Source: Litorimonas haliclonae (GTDB lineage Bacteria; Pseudomonadota; Alphaproteobacteria; Caulobacterales; Maricaulaceae). Taken from it: a stretch of DNA of 64,000 nucleotides. Of the stretch, positions 42,865-51,444 are shown piece by piece. The notes under the pieces are model-generated. The model ran no database searches. It saw only the letters and a list, made by a program, of their open reading frames with translations, and was not told the DNA's origin. The stretch spans positions 434,001 through 498,000 of the forward strand of contig NZ_CBCSCO010000002.1 of assembly GCF_965138505.1 (NCBI RefSeq). Direction: 5' to 3'. Both the position numbers and the translations under genes were made by a program. Position 1 is the stretch's first letter. Each line of letters opens with the position of its first letter.

Positions 42865-44823
42865 CTACGAGGGCAGTGGTTTCGAAGGCCCGGCAAGACC
42901 TCCAGACTTCTTGGCGCCTTCGCCGCGAATAGCCCCTTTTTCCTGTTTTTCTTTGGGCGGAGGCGAGAAGCTCAGCACGGTCATGCCCTCGGCGCGGGAC
43001 TCTTGTCCGGGCTGAATGAAATCAATCGTGCCATCCTGACGTTTGGTCAAGATGAGGTCTACATCATTGCCGCGGTCATTATAGAGATCCTCTAGCGTAT
43101 AAGCTTCAGACAGGTTGGTCGAGCGGAAGCGCCAGCCGCCCCACCAGTCACGCGTAAGCGCATCAAAGCTGCGGCCGCGGGAGGTCAGCGTGCGACCCCG
43201 AGACGTAAAGGCAATTGTATCGCCGTCTTCCTCATCATTTTCTTGCGCAGGCACTTGAAAGACGCGGTGGCGCCCAAGTTCGGGGGCAAATTCAACGCAA
43301 ACGAGCGAGTTATAAGCGTCATTCGGCGTTGCTGCGATAAGAACGTTAAAGGCTGAGTGATCAAGGGAGTAATCAGCATTTTCCGATAAAACTTCGCCGT
43401 AAAAAGTTTGATGCCCTTCCAGACGGGCGCCGCGAAGACGTCGCCAGTTTGTATCGGCGACCGTCACGTTAATCCCCATATCTTTAATGGCTTTGGCCAG
43501 TCCCAGTGACCAGGGGTTGGCTCCGACAATCATAACACCTTGTCCGCCGCCTGCGGCCAGACCTAGCATTTTCGCAATGGGGCTAATGAGAAACCCTGCG
43601 AATAGAACGGTGGCAAATACAAGGGCAAAGGCAAGCGGGACGAAGAGTGTACCATCCGCTCGACCTAGCGCGTTCAACTCTGCAGCAAAAAGACCCGCAA
43701 CTGCTACAGCCACGATCCCGCGAGGGGCGATAAAGCTAATAAGAATGCTTTCCTTCCAGGTAAGTCCGGAAAAAAGCGTCGACACCATCACCGCTATTGG
43801 CCGGACGAGGATCATCATGGTTAAAACAAAAGCAAGAACGCGCCAGTTTGTGACAAACTCTCGCAGAATGGCCGGAGTCAAAGTGGCGGTCAAAATCACG
43901 AACACGCCGGAGACAAGAATAATCGCGATGTTCTCTTTAAAGCGGCGCATTTCCACCATGGCCGCAAATTTGGTGTTTGCCATTGTCATGCCGAGGGCCG
44001 TAACAGCCAAGAGACCTGTCTCATCTGCCAAACGGTTCGCGATAACGTATATGAGCAAGACCCAGGCGAGGACGATAGGGGCTTTAAGATATTCCGGGAT
44101 GTGTCCGCGGCGGAAGGCCCAGGCCATACCAATACCCGAGACTATCCCGACGAGAGTGCCGAAAATCGCTGCAAATGCGAGCTTACCAAAGACAAAGAAC
44201 ATAGAGGCTTCGGTCAAAGAGAAGCGGATAAATTCATATCCGCCGACCGCAAAAAGCGCTCCAAGGGGATCATTTACAATCCCTTCCCATTTCAACACAT
44301 TGGCGGGACGGGTTTTCAGATGGGCCTGACGAAGCAAGGGCATGATAACGGTGGGTCCGGTCACAATGAACAGACCCCCCACCATTACGGAAATATCCCA
44401 CGCTAGGCCGACGATGTAATGCGCTGCAAGAGTGCCTAAAACCCAGGCAATGGGGGCGGCAACAAAAACCATACGCCCGACGGCATGGCGTGTGTCGCTT
44501 AAATCCCTAAACCGGAGATTCATCCCCCCTTCGAAGAGGATAATTGCCACGGCCAGTCCAATCATGGGTCGATAGAGCTCTCCAAAGTCGTTTACCGGAT
44601 CGAGCCGCAACTGTTCGAACAAATGCTCAATGGGGCCCGGTAGGTTAAACCCGAGGAGATAGCCAAGGAGAGGGCCGAAGATCAGGCCTGAAATAGCCAT
44701 GAGCACAATTGCTGGTCGCTGTAAGCGCCAAGCTAGCCATTGGGCGCCAATGCCAAGAGTGCCGATGAGGGCAATTTTAAGAGGTAAGGCACTTACCGCG
44801 TGATGGGCAATATCAACCGCCAT
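42865..44823 (-). CDS. CPA1-type Na+/H+ antiporter with RCK-like C terminus
   Basis: A 652-residue transporter. About twelve membrane helices occupy residues 10-415, with FEGGMNLRFRDL, VTGPTVIMPLL and WEGIVNDPLGALFAV, the NhaP signature including the ND pair that binds Na+. After the membrane domain a Rossmann RCK_N-like part follows (VMIVGANPWSLGLAKAIKDMG, then a basic VADTNWRRLRGARLEGH). The C-terminal 100 residues include KRQDGTIDFIQPGQESRAEG, which resembles a TrkA_C-type fold. It exports Na+ or Li+ in exchange for H+, fitting a marine organism; nucleotide control is likely. Confidence 0.9.
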   Translation of the reverse strand: MAVDIAHHAVSALPLKIALIGTLGIGAQWLAWRLQRPAIVLMAISGLIFGPLLGYLLGFNLPGPIEHLFEQLRLDPVNDFGELYRPMIGLAVAIILFEGGMNLRFRDLSDTRHAVGRMVFVAAPIAWVLGTLAAHYIVGLAWDISVMVGGLFIVTGPTVIMPLLRQAHLKTRPANVLKWEGIVNDPLGALFAVGGYEFIRFSLTEASMFFVFGKLAFAAIFGTLVGIVSGIGMAWAFRRGHIPEYLKAPIVLAWVLLIYVIANRLADETGLLAVTALGMTMANTKFAAMVEMRRFKENIAIILVSGVFVILTATLTPAILREFVTNWRVLAFVLTMMILVRPIAVMVSTLFSGLTWKESILISFIAPRGIVAVAVAGLFAAELNALGRADGTLFVPLAFALVFATVLFAGFLISPIAKMLGLAAGGGQGVMIVGANPWSLGLAKAIKDMGINVTVADTNWRRLRGARLEGHQTFYGEVLSENADYSLDHSAFNVLIAATPNDAYNSLVCVEFAPELGRHRVFQVPAQENDEEDGDTIAFTSRGRTLTSRGRSFDALTRDWWGGWRFRSTNLSEAYTLEDLYNDRGNDVDLILTKRQDGTIDFIQPGQESRAEGMTVLSFSPPPKEKQEKGAIRGEGAKKSGGLAGPSKPLPS

Positions 44824-44922
44824 GCTATTCCTTTATCAAACTCGAAAGTATCGATTTACAAGTTGGGCATGGCCTACATTGCCACCGAGCGTTCGGCGAT
44901 TCACGCAACAGCCCCGTCCTAT

Positions 44923-45465
44923 TTAGCTATTCATTCGTAGAATATCAAACCCGATATCCGTATTTCCGTAATCCCCATTGTCATAAGCATCGACGCCGTC
45001 TTGGAAATATTCCATCAGATGAGCATAGAGCCCTTCAATCAGGGCGTCCATTTCGGTGTCATTAATCGGCAGGCTGAGTTTATGTTCCCGGCCCTTTTCG
45101 GGGCTAATATACATATAGCCGCCTTCTTTCCGGCAGGTAATGACAAGGCGCATGTAATCGCCGAATTTTGTGATCGCGACTGCGAGACCAAAACTAATCG
45201 GCTCAAGGGGTAAAAAGCCTTTCCCGGAAACAGAAAAAGCGGCGGAACCAGCATTTGCTGCAGCAAACGGGCCCTTTGGGGGGACGAGAAATACGCACAG
45301 GCGGTCTTCATCCAGAAAGAGGCAAAATTCGTCGCGCAGGGTTTCGGCAACATTCCGGATCTGGGAATAGTTGTGGAAACTGCGATTTCCGTAAGTCTGG
45401 GCGGCTTCGGCCAGCTTTTCCAACCGATTGGGGCGCGGGGAAGTCACATTCGTCTTCTTTGTCAT
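44923..45465 (-). CDS. Hypothetical cytoplasmic protein
   Basis: A 180-residue protein starting at the ATG at 45465, which has AAGGA seven bases upstream; an upstream ATG would use a poorer context. Content: ETLRDEFCLFLDEDRLCVFLVPP, a Gly/Pro-rich middle, GGYMYISPEKGREHKLSLPI, and an acidic C terminus with DAYDNGDYGNTDIGFDI. No signal peptide, membrane segment or known family. Codon use is like its neighbours. Divergent from the lipoprotein at 45568 (102-bp gap). Confidence 0.65.
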   Translation of the reverse strand: MTKKTNVTSPRPNRLEKLAEAAQTYGNRSFHNYSQIRNVAETLRDEFCLFLDEDRLCVFLVPPKGPFAAANAGSAAFSVSGKGFLPLEPISFGLAVAITKFGDYMRLVITCRKEGGYMYISPEKGREHKLSLPINDTEMDALIEGLYAHLMEYFQDGVDAYDNGDYGNTDIGFDILRMNS

Positions 45466-45567
45466 GCGTCGTCCTTCATTCATCATAATCTGTAGGCCTA
45501 ACCTATCTTTACGGACATTGGCACAGAAATTGTATGACTTCTCTCATATTCATTTACGGAGAGCAGA

Positions 45568-46086
45568 ATGAGACAGTTTTTAAAAGCTGCGATGTTGAGT
45601 GTGGCTACGCTGGCCATTGCAGGGTGCGCACAATTGGGCGCAGTTGGCGATTTTGCTTGGAACGCGACCGAAAACACCGCCAATTTCTTCTATAAGCCTG
45701 TGGTGTCTTTGCTTCGTCCAGCACCGGAACAGGCTTATGTGTTTAACGAGCGCGAAAACTACGAAGTCGTACTTTATGAAAATCCCGGTCAGGCAGAAAC
45801 ACTCGCCACGGCTCGAACAGAGCAGGCTGTAGCACCTCCGGCTCAGGTAACGGGCACCGGATATTATCAATCCGAACCATTGCCGGTTATTCCTGATATA
45901 TCCTTTGCTAAAGTGGGCGGCGGATCAAATATGCAGGATTGGCTTGCCTGCGAGGCAAAATCGGGTGGTTATCTTTATTGGGAAGACGGTAAAGGCTACG
46001 CGCTTGATCCAACATTTGAGAGCTGTATGCGCGGCATGGATTATGCGCTTGAAAGCGAAATCGCCAAGAAAAATAGTGCACTCTAG
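45568..46086 (+). CDS. Hypothetical lipoprotein
   Basis: A 172-residue protein whose ATG at 45568 has CGGAGAG six bases upstream. Signal peptide with lipobox LAIAGC. The mature part includes FAWNATENTANFFYKPVVSLL, a Pro/Ala-rich middle, and a C-terminal domain with LACEAKSGGYLYWEDGKGY and FESCMRGMDYALE, in which two Cys probably pair. No family recognised. Transcribed alone; its end overlaps the convergent GNAT gene by 4 bp. Confidence 0.68.
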   Translation: MRQFLKAAMLSVATLAIAGCAQLGAVGDFAWNATENTANFFYKPVVSLLRPAPEQAYVFNERENYEVVLYENPGQAETLATARTEQAVAPPAQVTGTGYYQSEPLPVIPDISFAKVGGGSNMQDWLACEAKSGGYLYWEDGKGYALDPTFESCMRGMDYALESEIAKKNSAL

Positions 46087-47234
46087 CCCTCACTTTTTTT
46101 AAACGGCGTATGCTGATCTAAAATTTTAATTTCATGTTCGACGGCTTCCCGTTCTCGGACGAGGTAGTTTTCCACCGCCGCCTGTAAACCCGGATGGGCC
46201 AGGTAATGCGCGCTGTGAGTCGCCACAGGCTCATAGCCGCGCGAAAGCTTATGTTCGCCTTGCGCGCCAGCTTCGACACGCGGTAGCCCTCTTTCCAGCC
46301 CGGCTTCGATGGCCTGATAGTAGCAAAGTTCGAAATGCAGGAATGGCTTATCAATTAGAGCTCCCCAATTGCGCCCGTAAAGCGCATCAGAGCCGATGAA
46401 ATTCAAAGCCGCGGCAATAGGGTCGCCGTTCACCCACGCCATAACCAGGCAAATATCGTCCCGCATAGTTTCTTGCATTCGGGCGAAAAATTCACGGTTC
46501 AAATAAGGGCGGCCCCATTTGCGCTGCCCGGTATCCAGATAACATTGGTAAAAGACGTCCCAGTGCTCGTCTTTTAAATCATCACCCGTCAGCCGCTTTA
46601 TGACTACGCCCTCTTGGGCGGCTTTGCGCTCCTTGCGGATATTTTTACGTTTACGGCTGGTTAGGCTGGCGAGAAATGAGTCAAAATCTTTATAGTCACG
46701 ATTGATGAAATGAAATTGCCTGTCCTCGCGTGCGGCAAAGCCCATTTCATTTAAGACCTTCCGGTCATTCTCTTGCAGAAATGTCAGATGGATTCCTGAC
46801 ATCTCCCACTGCTGACACGCCGACACCATAGCCGTGGCCAGGGCCCGCTTATGGGCGGGCGATGTTGCCAAGAGGCGCGGGCCTGTCGCAGGCGTAAAAG
46901 GCACGGAGCATTGCAATTTCGGGTAATATTGCCCTCCTGCGCGGGCGAGGGCGTCCGCCCATCCATGGTCGAAAACATATTCGCCTTGGCTGTGGAGCTT
47001 TGCATAAAGCGGCGCCGCGCCGAGAGAGTTTCCTTTTTCGTCCTCCAACCAGATATGACGCGGGATCCAACCTGTCTCGTCCGCCGCGCAGCCGCTCGCT
47101 TCCAAAGCGTGCAGAAACCGCCAGCTCAGAAACGGGTGTGAACCATCTGGTAAATGGGCATCCCATTCGGCCTCACTCACCTCATTGATCTGAGTGAGAA
47201 TACGCGCGCTAAATGTCTCTGAAGAGGATTCCAT
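46083..47234 (-). CDS. FemAB/GNAT-like acyltransferase (COG3146, DUF482)
   Basis: A 383-residue protein with EAEWDAHLPDGSHPFLSWRFL at the start and DSFLASLTSRKRKNIRKERK, RYLNREFF-like GRPYLNREFFARM and EAGAQGEHKLSRGYEPV further on, all standard for the COG3146 family (predicted peptidoglycan or lipid N-acyltransferase, two GNAT-like halves). Substrate not known. The gene at 47256 (Nudix) is 22 bp upstream in the same direction, so the two may be co-transcribed. No membrane segment or signal peptide. Confidence 0.85.
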   Translation of the reverse strand: MESSSETFSARILTQINEVSEAEWDAHLPDGSHPFLSWRFLHALEASGCAADETGWIPRHIWLEDEKGNSLGAAPLYAKLHSQGEYVFDHGWADALARAGGQYYPKLQCSVPFTPATGPRLLATSPAHKRALATAMVSACQQWEMSGIHLTFLQENDRKVLNEMGFAAREDRQFHFINRDYKDFDSFLASLTSRKRKNIRKERKAAQEGVVIKRLTGDDLKDEHWDVFYQCYLDTGQRKWGRPYLNREFFARMQETMRDDICLVMAWVNGDPIAAALNFIGSDALYGRNWGALIDKPFLHFELCYYQAIEAGLERGLPRVEAGAQGEHKLSRGYEPVATHSAHYLAHPGLQAAVENYLVREREAVEHEIKILDQHTPFKKSEG

Positions 47235-47255
47235 TATAATCCTTACGGCTAGAGC

Positions 47256-47828
47256 CTAATCAAGTTCACCAGAAAGCTGTAAGAGGCGGAGTTTGTAGAC
47301 GGCCGCGATTGTCATGCAATCCGTGATGCGTCCGTCTTCGATATGAGTGATCGCGTCTTCGATTGAGAGCTTGAGCTGCGTAATATCTTCGGATGCCTCG
47401 GGCTCCGTCTCTCCCTCGCTTAAACCCGTCGCCAGATAAATTTGTCCCCATTCATCGGTTATGGAATTAGATGTGTGTACATCAAAAAGATGGGTCAGAG
47501 TCTCGGCCGTCAAACCCGTTTCCTCTCTCAGCTCCCGCTTGGCGGCCTCAATCATGTTTTCGCCCTCGGGCACGCCGCCTTCAGGAATCTCCCAGCTATA
47601 TTCGTCTAGCGCGTAGCGGGTCTGCCCAACCATCCAAATCATTCCGTCCTGATAAGGAATTATGCCAACGGCGCGATTTTTAAACCGAACAACCCCGTAC
47701 ACGCCGTCCGACCCATCCGGTAGCTCCACAGGATTAGCTTCCACACGCATCCATGGATTTTCGTAAACAGTCTCGGTCGATTTCGTCACCCAAGGATTGG
47801 GCGGAGAAGGGGGGAGCGGTTTGGTCAT
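47256..47828 (-). CDS. Nudix hydrolase (ADP-ribose pyrophosphatase-like)
   Basis: A 190-residue protein with the Nudix box GGVPEGENMIEAAKRELREETGL, shown here by its parts GGVPEGEN and AKRELREETGL, which matches GX5EX7REUXEEXGU. The flanking YENPWMRVEANPVELPDGS and YALDEYSWEIPEG support the ADP-ribose/sugar-nucleotide subgroup. It hydrolyses a nucleoside diphosphate linked to another moiety; the precise substrate is open. Probably co-transcribed with the COG3146 gene. Confidence 0.9.
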   Translation of the reverse strand: MTKPLPPSPPNPWVTKSTETVYENPWMRVEANPVELPDGSDGVYGVVRFKNRAVGIIPYQDGMIWMVGQTRYALDEYSWEIPEGGVPEGENMIEAAKRELREETGLTAETLTHLFDVHTSNSITDEWGQIYLATGLSEGETEPEASEDITQLKLSIEDAITHIEDGRITDCMTIAAVYKLRLLQLSGELD

Positions 47829-47881
47829 GGGCTGGGTTTAGCGAATGAGGCGCGGGGGTAAAGGGAAGAGTAGAGGCCCGC

Positions 47882-47972
47882 TGGAGGTGAGGATGGGATT
47901 CGAACCCACGTTAGGCTACAAACCTAAACACGCTTTCCAAGCGTGCGCCTTAAACCACTCGGCCACCTCACC
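47882..47972 (-). tRNA. tRNA-Ser(GGA)
   Basis: On the minus strand the 91-nt sequence starts GGTGAGGTGGCCGAGTGG and forms all arms: acceptor GGTGAGG/CCTCACC, anticodon stem CACGC/GCGTG with loop TTGGAAA (anticodon GGA), a long class II variable arm with paired TTAGG-CCTAA, and T arm GGGTTCGAATCCC. The genomic 3' end encodes CCA. The discriminator base before CCA is T, while bacterial tRNA-Ser usually has G at that position. Confidence 0.95.
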
Positions 47973-48126
47973 TCTGAGGCATTGACCTCGGCAAACGCCG
48001 AGGGGTTTGAGATAAGCGCACGCTTATCTTTAATGTTTGCGCCGCTATGCGGCGCGGGCAGTGCGCCTTAAACCACTCGGCCACCTCACCTCTGAGGCAT
48101 TGACCTCGGCAAACGCCGAGGGGTTT
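47943..48126. repeat. Tandem 66-bp direct repeat duplicating the 5' half of tRNA-Ser and its upstream flank
   Basis: Bases 47943-48008 and 48061-48126 are identical over 66 bp (118-bp offset), with further weak similarity to about 48150. Each copy contains about 30 bases of the tRNA 5' half and a hairpin CCTCGGC-AAAC-GCCGAGG ending in TTT. Between them lie two more perfect inverted repeats, GATAAGCG-CA-CGCTTATC (48010-48027) and GCGCCGC-TAT-GCGGCGC (48040-48056). The second copy lacks the rest of the tRNA and is not a functional gene. Confidence 0.85.
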
Positions 48127-48202
48127 TCTGAATAAGCGAAGGCTTACCCACATGTAAGCGCGGGCCATTAGCATCGAAACTTTACTGGCACAATAGCGTA
48201 AT

Positions 48203-48967
48203 ATGCGCCAAGTGGGAGGAATGACAGAGCCATTCAAACTTATTCCTGAAAAGGGCAATCATGACATTTTTGTTTTCGGAGATCATGCGTCCAACCAAAT
48301 TCCGTCGGAGCTTAATAACCTCGGATTGAGCGGCGAAGATCTGACGCGGCATATCGCCTGGGATATTGGGACAGAAACCGTCATTCGGCAGCTATGCGAG
48401 CATTTCGGATGTGTGGGACAATTGGCGGGGTTTTCCCGGCTGGTTATTGATCCAAACCGGGGCACGGACGCGATTGACCTAGTGCCCGAAATTAGCGACG
48501 GAACGAAAATACCTGGGAATTCGAATTTATCTGCGAAGGATGTCCAGCAACGGATCGAAAGGTATTATCAACCCTATCACAATCAAGTGAACGCAACCCT
48601 AAAAGCGCTCGGAAATCCGTTCGTTATCTATATTCATAGCTTCACGCCGCACCCCCATACAGGCGAAAAACGGTCGATGGATTTTGGTCTGCTTGTAAAG
48701 CATGACCCCAGTAGCGCGGAGGTTTTGCGGCAAAATCTAGTGGAGTTGCCTCAAAATTTCACGGTCGAAGTGAACGAGCCTTATTCGGCGGAATATTATA
48801 ATCACACTATGGATACGCATGTCACGTCGCCTGCCTTGCGTCATCTTGCAATCGAGATAAGGCAGGACCATATTGATACGGAAGAGAAAGCTCGGCAAAT
48901 TGCCGCTCTCCTCGCGGACTGTATAGAGCCGATTATTAACGGGACAGTTTCGCCCCTTTCGACTTAA
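48203..48967 (+). CDS. N-formylglutamate amidohydrolase family protein
   Basis: A 254-residue enzyme. Signature parts are FVFGDHASNQIPSELNNLGL (Asp/His zinc motif), HIAWDIGTE, FSRLVIDPNRG and YIHSFTPHPH, all characteristic of the family that removes formate from N-formylglutamate in histidine degradation. Without hut genes nearby the substrate may be another N-formyl or N-acyl amino acid. The ATG at 48203 is given; an ATG six codons later (48221) has GGAGGA immediately upstream, too close for normal spacing, so both starts remain possible. msrA follows 10 bp later. Confidence 0.85.
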   Translation: MRQVGGMTEPFKLIPEKGNHDIFVFGDHASNQIPSELNNLGLSGEDLTRHIAWDIGTETVIRQLCEHFGCVGQLAGFSRLVIDPNRGTDAIDLVPEISDGTKIPGNSNLSAKDVQQRIERYYQPYHNQVNATLKALGNPFVIYIHSFTPHPHTGEKRSMDFGLLVKHDPSSAEVLRQNLVELPQNFTVEVNEPYSAEYYNHTMDTHVTSPALRHLAIEIRQDHIDTEEKARQIAALLADCIEPIINGTVSPLST

Positions 48968-48977
48968 GGAGATTACT

Positions 48978-49553
48978 ATGCTCGCGACTATCGATAAACA
49001 TCATGTAAATGGAAATTCCATGTTCGGTGATATTCCGGATGGAATGCAGCAGGTTCAGTTCGGCATGGGCTGTTTCTGGGGCGCGGAACGCATTTTGTGG
49101 AAACTGGATGGCGTTTATGTGACTTCTGTTGGTTATTCTGGCGGCACGCACCCCTCGCCGGATTATAGACTCGTCTGTTCCGGTTCGACTGGACATGCGG
49201 AAATGGTGCACGTCGTTTATGATCCCAAAGTCATCACATTCGAAGAACTCCTAAAAGTCTTTTTTGAAAACCATGACCCGACTCAAGGCAATCGTCAGGG
49301 TAATGATCGCGGCACACAATATCGCAGTGCAATCTTTACCTATAGCGACGCACAGATGGCCGCTGCAAAAGAAGCGTCCAAACGTTATGAGGAAGCTTAT
49401 GGCCGAACTGTTACAACGGAGATAAGAGACGCGCCGGAGTATTACCCGGCAGAGGATTCCCACCAGCAATATCTGGCGAAGAATCCGCAAGGTTATTGCG
49501 CGCACGGGCCAACCGGCGTGACGTGCCCGATACCGGAGCGCGCCAGCGCTTGA
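48978..49553 (+). CDS. msrA: Peptide-methionine (S)-S-oxide reductase MsrA
   Basis: A 191-residue enzyme that reduces methionine-S-sulfoxide in proteins. The active-site motif is FGMGCFWGAERILWKLDGV with the catalytic Cys, and GYSGGTHPSPDYRLVCSG, HAEMVHVVYDP and NDRGTQYRSAIF are family hallmarks. A second, resolving Cys pair lies in YCAHGPTGVTCP at the C terminus. RBS AAGGAG upstream of ATG 48978. Forms a two-gene unit with the amidohydrolase and ends at a strong terminator. Confidence 0.96.
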   Translation: MLATIDKHHVNGNSMFGDIPDGMQQVQFGMGCFWGAERILWKLDGVYVTSVGYSGGTHPSPDYRLVCSGSTGHAEMVHVVYDPKVITFEELLKVFFENHDPTQGNRQGNDRGTQYRSAIFTYSDAQMAAAKEASKRYEEAYGRTVTTEIRDAPEYYPAEDSHQQYLAKNPQGYCAHGPTGVTCPIPERASA

Positions 49554-49581
49554 AGAAAGCGGTAATAATCAAAAAATTGAA

Positions 49582-49607
49582 AGCGGGCCTCAGGGCCCGT
49601 TTTTTTA
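49582..49607 (+). terminator. Rho-independent terminator of msrA
   Basis: GCGGGCC and GGGCCCGT pair around TCA, followed by a T7 tract. It lies about 30 bp past the msrA stop. Confidence 0.88.
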
Positions 49608-49811
49608 TGCGGGTTTAATATATAGGTCCTCCGCCGCGATAGCGGGGGATGAGGAGGGGGTAGTTCCTATTATTGCTGCTACGTCACAAATCTTCTTCGC
49701 CACATGCGAGAAGAGGAAAATAACCCTCTCTTATATTCGCGCAACGTCCTGAGATTAAACCGCTTTCCACAATCCCGTCCCCGCTTTCAAAATTGCGCCT
49801 ATATTCGCCTC

Positions 49812-50747
49812 ATGACCTTTGAGGACCGCATATCGCTACGGGAGCCGCTTCCTGACCTCGCGCCGCTACGGACGCAATATACGCTTCTTTGTGCGCAGCT
49901 CCTCGCCGCGATTATTTATCCGGACGCCGCCCTTACTCTCGCCCGCCAATTACGGCGGCATGTCCGCGGGATGATACAGGCCTCGCAGGCCCATTTCCGA
50001 AGCCGCCAGAAAATGGCCATGCTTCTGCGCACCGATTGGCGGGAGAGGGTGATATCTGAGCTGGGCGGTTGGAGTCGACTTCGGCTCTGGACATATCGCC
50101 AAGAGGCTTTGGAGGTCGTTCCCCCAAGTAAAACCTATAAACCCCCTGACCATCCTGCCCCAGACGCCGAAGAGTTCGAGCGCCGCGCCCGAATGCGGGA
50201 ATTGATGAAAGCCAGTATTCATCCACGTATACTGCGCGATCCTTGCCGGATGGATTTTGACGGCTGGTTCAGACTGCCGCCGCAAATCCGTTTGAAAAAT
50301 CCGATCAATGAACATCCGCAATACTATGATTACGAGTATGACTTTGATCCCAGACCGGTGGCGAATTTCACCGGAATAAAAATCCCGATCACCGTTTGGC
50401 CGGAGGAGTTCAGAGCGGCGGCGGAGGTGCGGCCAGCTATGGACGAGAGGGAGAGGGAAGAGGAGCTAGCCTCAATTAAGGTTGTCACCCCGGACACCGA
50501 TCCGGGGTCATTGCCCTCGCAGCAGTTAGGATATTGCCGAGGCTCTCCCATCTTTCCGCCCGTTCCAAACGACAATGTTCCAATCGTCGCCCCCAAAAGG
50601 ATCCCGGCTCAAGGCCGGGATGACAAAGGCCAAGAAAATGAGCGAAAACCATACGCCTCACGCGCGCCGCCCCGTATTCGAGGTTCGCCAAAAACGGTCC
50701 TCCGCCAAGCGCCTCTTGGCGGAGCGCTTTCGTGTGGCGTCATTTAG
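49812..50747 (+). CDS. Hypothetical protein carrying an in-frame palindromic repeat element
   Basis: A 311-residue frame. The ATG at 49812 (MTFEDRISLREPLPD) is preferred; upstream codons lie in a region of palindromic DNA and look non-coding. The first 220 residues are a plausible soluble helical protein with many Arg and Trp (LARQLRRHVRGMIQASQAHF). The C-terminal portion from about residue 224 is encoded by a 145-bp palindromic repeat (50482-50626) and reads like translated intergenic repeat (TPDTDPGS, PAQGRDDKG). The native C terminus may therefore have been replaced. No family recognised. Convergent to the nitroreductase gene with a 10-bp gap. Confidence 0.5.
   Translation: MTFEDRISLREPLPDLAPLRTQYTLLCAQLLAAIIYPDAALTLARQLRRHVRGMIQASQAHFRSRQKMAMLLRTDWRERVISELGGWSRLRLWTYRQEALEVVPPSKTYKPPDHPAPDAEEFERRARMRELMKASIHPRILRDPCRMDFDGWFRLPPQIRLKNPINEHPQYYDYEYDFDPRPVANFTGIKIPITVWPEEFRAAAEVRPAMDEREREEELASIKVVTPDTDPGSLPSQQLGYCRGSPIFPPVPNDNVPIVAPKRIPAQGRDDKGQENERKPYASRAPPRIRGSPKTVLRQAPLGGALSCGVI
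50482..50626. repeat. Palindromic repeat element with imperfect terminal inverted repeats, inside a coding frame
   Basis: The ends TTGTCACCCCGGA and GCCGGGATGACAA are inverted repeats (11 of 13 matching), each with an internal small hairpin (CCCCGGA/TCCGGGG and CCCGGC/GCCGGG). This is the common alphaproteobacterial TGTCAYCCCGG-type palindromic element. It adds 48 codons without breaking the frame. Confidence 0.75.
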
Positions 50748-50757
50748 AAAGGAATTT

Positions 50758-51420
50758 TCAGGAGAAAAACTTAACAGCTTCGCCAAGCTCAACCCGGTCT
50801 GTACGGGCCGCATTAGCGGGATGGTCAGGGTCTTCATATCCAAAAGACATGCCAAATAAGATGCCTTTGGAGTCCGGGATGTCCAGGAGCTTTTCAACTT
50901 CATCAGGAAATTGCCCCAGCGCGCCCTGCATACAGCTCTGAATGCCATTCTCAGCGAAAAGTAGGTTTAGAGTCTGCGCGTAAATACCGACATCCACCGC
51001 GCCCATAATTCCCATATAGGTTTCCATCGTAAAAAAGACGGCATGGGGGGCGTCGAAAAATTGCCAATTGCGGAGCATGGCCATGTTGCGGGCCTGTTTA
51101 TCCTCACGCTTGATATTCATGGCGGAGTAAAGTGCATTGGCGGAGCCGAATTGCCGTTGCCGATGCTCGTCCTGATATCGCGTCACCCAATCAAATTTTG
51201 GATTGGGAGGATTACCTGACATGACGGATTTCAGCATGGCGTTCGAGACTTTATCCCGCATTTCACCGCTCACAACCAGCGGCTCCCAAGGTTGCACGTT
51301 GCAATTTGACGGCGACATTTGGGCCTGAGAAAAGATTGATTTCAATAGCTCTTTGTCAACGGGGTCAGGCTTGAAGCCCCGAACAGAGTAACGGTTTTCA
51401 AGGAGGTTTTTAAGGGTCAT
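50758..51420 (-). CDS. Nitroreductase family protein
   Basis: A 220-residue FMN enzyme. NRYSVRGFKPDPVDKELL and QAQMSPSNCNVQPWEPLVV are the N-terminal FMN-binding signature, and GALGQFPDEVEKLLDIP with ILFGMSFGYEDP closes the site. It reduces nitroaromatics or quinones with NAD(P)H, or may act as a dehydrogenase; the physiological substrate is not deduced. It starts 25 bp after the stop of the acyl-CoA ligase gene upstream on the same strand, suggesting one transcript. Confidence 0.9.
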   Translation of the reverse strand: MTLKNLLENRYSVRGFKPDPVDKELLKSIFSQAQMSPSNCNVQPWEPLVVSGEMRDKVSNAMLKSVMSGNPPNPKFDWVTRYQDEHRQRQFGSANALYSAMNIKREDKQARNMAMLRNWQFFDAPHAVFFTMETYMGIMGAVDVGIYAQTLNLLFAENGIQSCMQGALGQFPDEVEKLLDIPDSKGILFGMSFGYEDPDHPANAARTDRVELGEAVKFFS

Positions 51421-51444
51421 GGTTTATCCTGTTTTCGTCTCTCA

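Noticed and set aside
43487..44329. A 280-codon plus-strand ORF opposite the antiporter gene
   Set aside because: It is a shadow of the conserved antiporter gene with Arg/Pro/Thr-rich, non-protein-like content.
48061..48126. Second tRNA-Ser copy
   Set aside because: Only the 5' half is present; anticodon, variable and T arms are missing, so it is listed as a repeat.
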